DNA of 64,000 nucleotides from an uncultured Lachnospiraceae bacterium. GTDB taxonomy: Bacteria; Bacillota; Clostridia; Lachnospirales; Lachnospiraceae. Below, piece by piece: positions 57,837 through 64,000 of the stretch (its first letter is position 1; each line of letters starts with the position of its first letter). The notes below the pieces were generated by a model, which saw only the letters and a program-made list of their open reading frames with translations, was not told the origin of the DNA and searched no databases. Where the stretch lies: contig CACZBW010000006.1 in assembly GCA_902779575.1 (NCBI GenBank), positions 62,001 to 126,000 of the forward strand, in the 5' to 3' direction. A program made the translations under genes and the position numbers.

Positions 57837-58856
57837 TTATCTCATCAGAGTTGTAAGCAGATTCAGAAGCTGGCTTCCGTCATCCAGCCCGCCTCCCTGC
57901 GTGCCGCCAAGAAGGGTGCCCAGAAGGTCCGCTGTCGGATTCTGCTGCTGCATCGGCTGCGCCGGCTGGCCGCCGCCCAGAAGCGCTCCAAGAAGGCCGC
58001 CGTTGTTCTGAGGCTTCGGCTGCTGCATCGGCTGTGCAGGCTGGCCGCCGCCCAGAAGCGCTCCGAGAAGGCTTCCGCCATTGTTCTGGGGCTTCGGCTG
58101 CTGCATCGGCTGTGCAGGCTGGCCGCCGCCCAGAAGCGCTCCAAGAAGGCCGCCTCCATTGTTCTGAGGCTGCTGCTGCACCGGCTGGCCGCCGCCGAGA
58201 AGTGCTCCAAGCAGGCTGCCCCCATTGTTCTGGGGCTTCGGCTGCTGCATCGGCTGTGCAGGCTGGCCGCCGCCCAGAAGCGCTCCAAGAAGGCCGCCGC
58301 CGTTGTTCTGGGGCTGCTGCGGGCCTCCGAGAAGAGAACCGAACATATTCGATACATTGTTCTGTGTCTGAGCTGTGGAAGCTCCGCTGAACAGACCGCA
58401 CAGATCTGAGAAATCAAGTCCGTCGGACAGATCCACCGCCGGTTTGGAGGCGCTTGTTGCCGCCGCGGAAAGGGCGCTCATCAGAGCCGGAGCCATCGCG
58501 CCGAGAGAACGTGTTACTTCCTCATCCTTCATTCCTGTTTCCCGGGACAGAGCGCGGACTACCTGATCGGAATCCTTTCCGAGAATATGATGTACGATCT
58601 TTTCTCCGTCTTTCTCATCCACTTCATCGATCTGCTGGGCCATGGACCTCTTGTTGCTGTGCTGTCCGAGAGCCGTCAGAAGGGACTGCGCGCCGCCTGC
58701 TGAAGAAGCATTGTTCGTCAGCGCCTTCAGCAGAATCGGAATTGCCAGCGGAATCAGCTTTGTAAGCATGCTGGAGCTGACGCCCGTCTTATGGGACAGG
58801 GAATTGACGGAAGCATCTGATGCAAATGAACCGAGAAGCATAGTTAACAGATTCAT
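57837..58856 (-). CDS. DUF937 protein with a Gly/Gln/Pro/Asn-rich repeat tail
   Basis: The N-terminal 155 residues match DUF937 (MNLLTMLLGSFASDASVNSLS, LTKLIPLAIPILLKALTNNA, LGAMAPALMSALS), a helical domain often linked to protein oligomers in the cytoplasm. The rest, residues about 172-319, is a run of seven units of the pattern LLGALLGGGQPAQPMQQPKP and QNNGG, 15-25 residues each. At DNA level these are 45-78 bp tandem repeats over about 57900-58343. The pattern of a short hydrophobic helix followed by a Gln/Pro-rich linker suggests self-association. The length may vary between strains through repeat slippage. Function unknown. Confidence 0.85.
   Translation of the reverse strand: MNLLTMLLGSFASDASVNSLSHKTGVSSSMLTKLIPLAIPILLKALTNNASSAGGAQSLLTALGQHSNKRSMAQQIDEVDEKDGEKIVHHILGKDSDQVVRALSRETGMKDEEVTRSLGAMAPALMSALSAAATSASKPAVDLSDGLDFSDLCGLFSGASTAQTQNNVSNMFGSLLGGPQQPQNNGGGLLGALLGGGQPAQPMQQPKPQNNGGSLLGALLGGGQPVQQQPQNNGGGLLGALLGGGQPAQPMQQPKPQNNGGSLLGALLGGGQPAQPMQQPKPQNNGGLLGALLGGGQPAQPMQQQNPTADLLGTLLGGTQGGGLDDGSQLLNLLTTLMR
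57900..58343 (-). repeat. Coding tandem repeats within the DUF937 gene
   Basis: Seven imperfect units of 45-78 bp encode LLGALLGGG-type helices with QPAQPMQQ and PQNNGG linkers. Several units (for example near 58010-58080 and 58110-58180) are almost identical at the DNA level. Confidence 0.85.
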
Positions 58857-58883
58857 AAAACCCTCCTCCTGTAATGACGTAAC

Positions 58884-59089
58884 TGTTCACGGCTCTTCAC
58901 ACAGCAAGCCGCAGATTTGTATACCATGATTCCCGCGTCAGAAGTATGGCCTGCCCGGCCTGATTTCTGACGCTGTAATCATACCATTGCTATTTTACAA
59001 CTCTGAGGGTAAAGAATAAAGCAAAATTATACCTTTTTACCAAAAATAATGCTGTTTTTCAAGCCCTTCTGCACAGCAGGCCGTGAACA
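58884..59089. repeat. Element of 206 bp with TGTTCACGGC terminal inverted repeats
   Basis: TGTTCACGGC (58884-58893) and GCCGTGAACA (59080-59089) are perfect 10-base inverted ends. Internal structure: GCGTCAGAA (58937-58945) pairs with TTCTGACGC (58965-58973) around CCGGCC-type sequence. CTTCACACAGCAAGCC at the left and CTTCTGCACAGCAGGCC at the right are also related. It sits between the divergent DUF937 and TrpF-like genes, covering most of that 316-base gap, and shares its ends with the element at 11371-11580. There is no gene inside, consistent with a MITE-like unit. Confidence 0.65.
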
Positions 59090-59175
59090 TAGTCCCATTT
59101 TGTGCTATAGTAGAAAGGCCGGAAGTCAGTCCGGGACACAAAACAGTTTATAACTGAATCCCCAGGGAGGAAATG

Positions 59176-59844
59176 ATGATTACACAGATCTATTCGATAC
59201 AGACAAAAGAAGAAGCGCTCGCCTGCATTGAGGCCGGCGCGGACCGGATCGGCCTTCTCGTCGGCGTCGCCGGCGGAAAATTCCCCTGCGCGATCACGCA
59301 GGAGCAGGCCGCTGAAATCTTTGAGGCAATTTCCGACAAAGCGGTGAAGGTCCTGATCTCCGTGGAATACACCGCGGACGCGGTTCTGGCCCAGACAAAA
59401 GCCCTGATGCCGGACGTCCTGCACCTGTGCGCGAATTTTGAAGGAAGTCCGGAATTTGCCGCCCGCCTGAAAGAAGAGATTCCGGGCGTAAAGCTTATGG
59501 AAGCCGTCGGCATCACCGGACCCGAATGCGTCGACGACGCGCTGAAAAAAGCGTCTTACGCCGATATCCTGATCCTGGACTCCGTTTCCACGACAGTTCC
59601 GGGCGTCGGCGCTGCCGGCGTGACAAATGACTGGAACATTGACCGGGAGATCGTCGAAAAAGTCAGCATCCCTGTTATTCTCGCAGGAGGACTCGGGCCG
59701 GAAAATGTGGAGGACGCCATAAAAGCCGTACATCCGGATGGCGTGGACTCCCTGACAAAGACCTCGGATAAGGAAAATGGAGTCCTGGTCCGGAAGAATA
59801 TCGAAAAAGTCAGGGAATTCTGCCGCATTGCCCACAGTTTCTGA
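59176..59844 (+). CDS. TrpF-like TIM-barrel protein without the catalytic cysteine
   Basis: 222-residue protein with overall similarity to phosphoribosylanthranilate isomerase: EALACIEAGADRIGLLV, DVLHLCANFEGSPEF, LMEAVGI, LILDSVS and ILAGGLGPENVEDAIKAV. In TrpF the first strand holds the general base in KICGI; here it reads QIYSI, so Cys is Tyr. The second acid, Asp in LILDS, is kept. The usual phosphate loop DVSSGVE is replaced by SLTKTSDKENG. It is thus probably not a tryptophan enzyme. ATG at 59176 is five bases from GGAGG; 59173 is too near. It precedes a PfkB kinase by about 155 bases and may act on the same sugar phosphate. Confidence 0.82.
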   Translation: MITQIYSIQTKEEALACIEAGADRIGLLVGVAGGKFPCAITQEQAAEIFEAISDKAVKVLISVEYTADAVLAQTKALMPDVLHLCANFEGSPEFAARLKEEIPGVKLMEAVGITGPECVDDALKKASYADILILDSVSTTVPGVGAAGVTNDWNIDREIVEKVSIPVILAGGLGPENVEDAIKAVHPDGVDSLTKTSDKENGVLVRKNIEKVREFCRIAHSF

Positions 59845-59999
59845 TCGTCAGGGCCGGGAAGCGGCCGGCGGTATCCGGATAAAGTATGGGGAAATATAGA
59901 AGGCCGCCAAAAGGATGCCTGCGGATTGCCTGACGGTTCCCCGCCGCCGGCCTGGCCGGGAGATCCGGAAGAGAGGGACTGCCCATGGAGGAAAGAGAC

Positions 60000-60941
60000 A
60001 TGCAGATTTTCTGTATCGGGGATCTTTGCTGCGATCTGATCATTCCCTACGGGAAAATGAAACAGATGCTGGCGGCAGGCGATATCTCAAAGAGCTCCGC
60101 CTCAGGCGTTCAGGTTGCCATGCGCTGCGGAGGATCCGTGGGCAATACAGCGCGCGCGCTCGGCCGTCTGTCGGCGCGCCCTGTTTTTCTCACGCCGCTC
60201 AGAGAAGATGAGCTCGGCCTCTGGCTGAAAAAACATATGGAGGACGCCGGCGTCGATATGAGTCTCACCGTACCTTCGGATCGTTCCAACATGTACTGCG
60301 CCGCGGTTCTCGACGAGTCCGGCGAGCGGACCATGTTCTGTTTCATCCCGCCCTGGGCGGATTATCCGCGCTTTAAGCAGGGCAGCTTTTCCCATGTGCC
60401 TGCGGGAAATCCTGAGACCCTGCTCTTTACCAGCGGGATGGCCTTCCATGACGACAGGGACAACAATGAGGCAGTCCTTGATTTTTTCCGCAGCCGTAAG
60501 GCACAGGGTTCCCGGATCGTCTTTGATCTGAATGTAAGGGCGGAATCCTACGGATATGAGGGCGCGCGCCGCAGTGCCATGGAGGATATGATCTCCATCA
60601 GCGATATCATTCTGGGATCCGGCGCGGATGAATTCTCCGCAGTGACCGGAAGCCGGGACCTGCACAGGGCTGCCGGGCTTCTTCTTGAAGCCATGCAGGC
60701 AGGAACCGTAATCGCCAGAAATGGAGGCGGTCCCATTCTGATTCTTGGGGAGGGTGCAGATAATACGGATGGCACCGTCATCTCAGTCAGGCCGGTTGAG
60801 GTCGTGTCAACCCTGGGGGCCGGGGACGCTTTCGACGCCATGTTCCTGAAACAGATCAGCCAGGGAACGCCGATTCCTCAGGCTGTACGGACCTCCTCCG
60901 ACTATGCCGGGGAGCTGATCAGCGGAGCTTCTCCCATATAA
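60000..60941 (+). CDS. PfkB-family carbohydrate kinase
   Basis: Ribokinase-fold sugar or nucleoside kinase of 313 residues. QIFCIGDLCCDLII opens the fold; CGGSVGNTARALGRLSARPVFLT is the first PfkB signature and VVSTLGAGDAFDAMFL, with catalytic Asp, the second. ATG at 60000 is chosen: GGAGG within the preceding codons is eight bases away. An ATG five codons upstream (59985) is less well placed. It follows the TrpF-like gene in the same direction. The position suggests phosphorylation of a sugar whose phosphate the barrel protein then changes. Confidence 0.88.
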   Translation: MQIFCIGDLCCDLIIPYGKMKQMLAAGDISKSSASGVQVAMRCGGSVGNTARALGRLSARPVFLTPLREDELGLWLKKHMEDAGVDMSLTVPSDRSNMYCAAVLDESGERTMFCFIPPWADYPRFKQGSFSHVPAGNPETLLFTSGMAFHDDRDNNEAVLDFFRSRKAQGSRIVFDLNVRAESYGYEGARRSAMEDMISISDIILGSGADEFSAVTGSRDLHRAAGLLLEAMQAGTVIARNGGGPILILGEGADNTDGTVISVRPVEVVSTLGAGDAFDAMFLKQISQGTPIPQAVRTSSDYAGELISGASPI

Positions 60942-60945
60942 GACT

Positions 60946-61722
60946 CTACTCCTCCCCTCTCCCGATGCAGAGCGTGAGGAAGTAGATTTCCCGCACCCCG
61001 CTCATCCGCAGGGTATGGCTGGCGGTGTCCATGGTTGTCCCGGTGGTGTAGATATCATCCAGCAGCAGGACCCTTGCCGGCAGCCTGACCGCAGGATCCA
61101 GCGCGAATACGCCGCGCATATTCTTCTTCCGGCTCTCCCTGCCCAGCTTCTTTGACGCTTTCGTATAGCGCGTACGCACCAGGGCACGTTCTTCCACCCT
61201 GATGCCGGTGAGGGAACCGAGCGCTGATGCCAGCAGCAGGCTCTGGTCAAAGCCCCTCTCCGCTCTCTTTTTCGGGTGCATGGGAACCGGAAGGATGCAC
61301 TCCGGCCGCCAGACCGGAAGGACAGAGGCTGACGCCGCCGCCATGGACTGCGCATAAAAAGGGATATATTCCCGGTGATTGTGAAATTTCATGCGGTCGA
61401 CAGACCGACGCATCCCTTTTTCATAGAGAAAGGCAGCCCGGCCTTCATCGAAGTAATGCAGACGGCTCTCACAGTCAGAGCACAGTTCCCGGGCCGGATC
61501 CGAGATCATCCTGCCGCATTTTCTGCAGAAAGGCTCCCGCACCCAGGGCAGTTCCCGGGCGCATTTTTCACAGATCATCGGCTCGTTCCTGAGCAGGATC
61601 CGCTCACAGACCGGGCAGCGCCCGGGATACAGCAGATCCAGCAGGGATTCCCCTGCTGATCTCAGCCATCCGGTCTTTTCTTTTTTTCTGCTGATAATCT
61701 GATCATGATTCTGCTTATTCAA
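60946..61722 (-). CDS. comFC: ComF family phosphoribosyltransferase-like protein
   Basis: 258-residue protein of the ComFC/GntX group needed for DNA uptake in competent Bacillus. The N-terminus carries cysteine pairs of a zinc site: RCPVCERI, ICEKCARE, FCRKCGRM and LCSDCESR. The type I phosphoribosyltransferase motif is RVLLLDDIYTTGTTMDTA. RTRYTKASKKLGRESRKKNM is the family loop before it. Its stop is only five bases from the convergent PfkB gene. It follows recD2, about 190 bases apart, and may be co-transcribed. Confidence 0.9.
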   Translation of the reverse strand: MNKQNHDQIISRKKEKTGWLRSAGESLLDLLYPGRCPVCERILLRNEPMICEKCARELPWVREPFCRKCGRMISDPARELCSDCESRLHYFDEGRAAFLYEKGMRRSVDRMKFHNHREYIPFYAQSMAAASASVLPVWRPECILPVPMHPKKRAERGFDQSLLLASALGSLTGIRVEERALVRTRYTKASKKLGRESRKKNMRGVFALDPAVRLPARVLLLDDIYTTGTTMDTASHTLRMSGVREIYFLTLCIGRGEE

Positions 61723-61915
61723 TGTACGCTTCCCTTTTCGCGCGTACTTCTCTCCTCCGTTTCCGCCTCCCGGCGGTGCTTTCGCGCTGCTCTGCTCAGG
61801 CAGTACCCTCCATTTTCATTCTCTGCCCCGCGCGGCTGTTCCGTATGATCCGATTACAGGAACATTCCCCATCCGCATGCGGCGCTGCCGCTTTCAGCAG
61901 CTGCTCTGCGCCTGC

Positions 61916-64000
61916 TTATTTCAGGCAGAACTCTCCGCCCTCCGCGGCGTCCCTGCATTCTTTCAGCCTCAGAGCCAGCGTGGTATAACGCCTCGCCTCG
62001 CTCGTATTGTCGATCATCTCCTTCATAACCGACGGATCCCCGATCAGAACGACGCAGCTTCTGGCCCTCGTCACGGCGGTATACAGCAGGTTCCGGTTCA
62101 TAAGCATCCTCGGGCCTCTCAGCAGAGGGATCACCACTGCGGGATACTCGCTTCCCTGCGCCTTGTGGATCGTCACCGCGTAGGCAAGTTCAAGCTGGTC
62201 CAGGTCATTCATTTCATATTCAACAAATCGATGTTCGTCGAATTCAACTGTGAGCGTATTCGTGAATTCATTGATCTCACTGATTACGCCCATATCCCCG
62301 TTGAAGACCCCTTCCCCGGTCCCGAGCACCGCGCCGAACCTGCCGCGGGTCTCCCAGGCGATCTGGTAATTGTTTTTGATCTGCATCACCCGGTCTCTTT
62401 CCCGGAAAATCGTTTCTCCCCTCAGATGCTCCCGCTTCCCGCCTCCCTCCGGATTCAGGTACTGCTGCATGACCTTGTTGAGCCTGAGCACGCCCAGATT
62501 GCCCTTCTTCATCGGCGTCATGACCTGGATATCCGCGCTCGAAGCCTTCACATAGCGGGGCAGGTTATCCCGGACCAGTTTGATCGCAAGGCCGATAATG
62601 CGGTTCGGGTCATACTCCTTCATAAAGAAAAAATCGCGGCTTTTGTTCGACAGTTCCGGGCAGATTCCGTCATTGATCCTGTGCGCGTTCACGACGATGT
62701 CGCTCTCCTGCGCCTGCCGGAAAATCGTCTTCAGCGTAACCACCGGAATCGTCCCGGATTCAATCATATCCTTCAGCACCGCCCCCGGTCCCACGCTCGG
62801 CAGCTGGTTGGCGTCCCCCGCCATGACCAGATGCGCGCCGACCGGCACCGCCTTCAGCAGCGCGTGGAGAAGATACAGATCCACCATCGACATCTCATCA
62901 ACGATGATCACGTCCTCCTCCAGAGGTTTGTCTTCATCCCTCCCGAAATTCAGCGCGGCATCCGGATCTCCGGATACTTCAAGCAGCCGGTGAATGGTCT
63001 TCGCTTCCCGCCCGGTCGCTTCGGTCATTCTCTTGGCCGCCCGGCCGGTGGGCGCCGCCAGGGTGATTGACAGCCCCTCATTCTCAAATACGGAAATCAT
63101 CGTATTGATGGTTGTCGTTTTTCCGGTTCCGGGGCCGCCGGTCAGAATCAGAAGCCCGCAGCGATCCGCCTCCAGGACTGCCTCCATCTGCTTTGCGTCC
63201 AGTTCGGTTCCCGCCGCCTTCTGGGCGGAAAGAATACACTTGCGGACTCTGTCCGGATTCCCCTCCGTGCGGATATTCAGGTCGTGCAGCATCTGCGCGC
63301 AGCGAAGCTCCGTCATGTAAACAGCCGCAGCGTAGACCCGCACCTCGCCTTCTTCCTGCCGGATCACCAGCTTCCTTTCTACAGAAAGGTTCTCAAGACA
63401 GCTTTCGATCGGATCTTCCCCATCTTCATCATCCAGATCCCATTCTGCATCTGCCCCGGCAAATATAGCGGGATCCGGATAAAAATCTTCCTCTTCCCAG
63501 TCTTCCGCGGCAAATGAATCCTCCCCTCCGGATACCATTTCCTTTGCTGCGGAGCTGCTCTCTGCGGAAAATGGAATCTCCCCGGCCTTAACTGCCGCCG
63601 CTGCTGCAGGCCCTGCCGGAAAAGCCGGAGCGGCCGCTGCAGCATCCGGTCCGGCACTCTGGCCCGGCGCTGAAATACCCGAAACCGGCCTCAGCCGCAT
63701 TCCCAGCAGAGCAGCCGTCCGCCGCAGCAATACTTCACGGGGAAGATAGATGCTCCCCTCTGTCCCTGCAAGCTGCAGGATATAGAGAATCCCGCTCGAT
63801 ATGCGGAAATGCGAATCTACAGCGATCCCCGCCCGCCTGGCAATCTCGTCCGCCGTGCGGAAGCCTACCCCGGTCATATCATCCGCCAGCTTATAGGGAT
63901 TCTCCCGGATAATCCGGTAGATCTCCTGCCCGTAAGCCTTGTAGATGCGCATCGCGAACGTATTTGACACCCCGTAGCGGGAAAGAAAAAGCAGGGCGTC
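61916..64000 (-). CDS. recD2: RecD2-type DNA helicase, 5' end beyond the window
   Basis: SF1B 5'-3' DNA helicase of the RecD2/YrrC family; 694 codons are visible and the frame is open to the right edge (DALLFLSRYGVSNTFAMRIYKAYG), so the N-terminus lies outside. After the HhH region (ENPYKLADDMTGVGFRTADEIARRAG), Walker A is GGPGTGKTTTIN, Walker B VIIVDEMSMVD, then LVMAGDANQLPSVGPG, FRERDRVMQIKNNY and YAVTIHKAQGSEYPAVV, with NRNLLYTAVTRAR at the C-terminus. Between about residues 110 and 195 of the visible part is a low-complexity insert, first Ala/Pro/Gly-rich, then very acidic (DWEEEDF, DLDDEDGEDP). That insert is not usual in RecD2. Confidence 0.93.
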   Translation of the reverse strand, partial: DALLFLSRYGVSNTFAMRIYKAYGQEIYRIIRENPYKLADDMTGVGFRTADEIARRAGIAVDSHFRISSGILYILQLAGTEGSIYLPREVLLRRTAALLGMRLRPVSGISAPGQSAGPDAAAAAPAFPAGPAAAAAVKAGEIPFSAESSSAAKEMVSGGEDSFAAEDWEEEDFYPDPAIFAGADAEWDLDDEDGEDPIESCLENLSVERKLVIRQEEGEVRVYAAAVYMTELRCAQMLHDLNIRTEGNPDRVRKCILSAQKAAGTELDAKQMEAVLEADRCGLLILTGGPGTGKTTTINTMISVFENEGLSITLAAPTGRAAKRMTEATGREAKTIHRLLEVSGDPDAALNFGRDEDKPLEEDVIIVDEMSMVDLYLLHALLKAVPVGAHLVMAGDANQLPSVGPGAVLKDMIESGTIPVVTLKTIFRQAQESDIVVNAHRINDGICPELSNKSRDFFFMKEYDPNRIIGLAIKLVRDNLPRYVKASSADIQVMTPMKKGNLGVLRLNKVMQQYLNPEGGGKREHLRGETIFRERDRVMQIKNNYQIAWETRGRFGAVLGTGEGVFNGDMGVISEINEFTNTLTVEFDEHRFVEYEMNDLDQLELAYAVTIHKAQGSEYPAVVIPLLRGPRMLMNRNLLYTAVTRARSCVVLIGDPSVMKEMIDNTSEARRYTTLALRLKECRDAAEGGEFCLK

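Noticed and set aside
59176-59844. Authentic trpF (phosphoribosylanthranilate isomerase)
   Set aside because: The catalytic Cys of the first strand is Tyr and the phosphate loop differs; no other trp gene is near.

Overview
The window reads as a chromosomal segment of a G+C-rich anaerobic Bacillota, most likely class Clostridia and near Lachnospiraceae. The basis is purine-rich Shine-Dalgarno sites of the AGGAGG type, the trigger factor-ClpP-ClpX-EngB order, a Firmicutes-type HPr, RecD2, BioY, KtrAB-like potassium uptake and an Rnf-type ferredoxin redox complex. No rRNA, tRNA, CRISPR array, phage, plasmid or transposase gene was seen. Species cannot be named from sequence reading alone.

Layout. 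1-9900 is housekeeping: a truncated secreted protein, valS, maf, the tig-clpP-clpX-engB operon, a DJ-1/PfpI protein, and a CYTH plus XRE-regulator pair. 10-18 kb holds a secreted NlpC/P60-like protein with cell-wall-binding repeats, a sodium symporter, and a sulfate activation pair (cysD, cysNC) preceded by a 62-bp tandem repeat. 16.8-25.9 kb is the most unusual part. It is a redox locus read on the minus strand: an RnfD-RnfG fusion, rnfE, rnfA, rnfB, a six-domain FMN-binding protein broken by internal deletions, the flavinyl transferase apbE, a NusG-II protein, a Gx transporter and a PrsW-like protease. No rnfC is present. 26-34 kb carries an AEC transporter with a glycerophosphodiesterase, an MFS carrier, a Zn/Cd-type P-ATPase with its own HMA protein behind an ArsR-like operator, a CinA amidase and a BioY biotin importer behind a BirA-type operator.

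34-40.5 kb has an exported protein of unknown function and a complete carbohydrate ABC importer (ATPase, two permeases, lipoprotein). 40.5-49.8 kb is an L-ascorbate utilisation region: PTS components ulaA, ulaB and ulaC, the lactonase ulaG, a HAD phosphatase and a DeoR regulator on the minus strand; ulaE, an unknown beta-rich protein, ulaF and an HPr on the plus strand. The decarboxylase ulaD is not in the window. 49.9-54.2 kb is a compact minus-strand run: potassium transporter pair, mntP, a phosphopantetheinyl transferase and trmD. 54.4-57.6 kb has two short-chain dehydrogenases and an enolase-superfamily dehydratase, suggesting sugar-acid catabolism. 57.8-64 kb has a DUF937 protein with long repeats, a TrpF-like protein lacking the catalytic cysteine, a PfkB kinase, comFC and a truncated recD2.

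Non-coding DNA is rich in small repeats: a GGAAACACTGAT hairpin family (three copies), elements bordered by TTCACGGC/GCCGTGAA, tandem repeats before cysD and a duplicated terminator block after the first dehydrogenase. The two observations most worth following are the RnfC-less, RnfDG-fused multi-flavin locus and the HPr whose regulatory serine is replaced by lysine.
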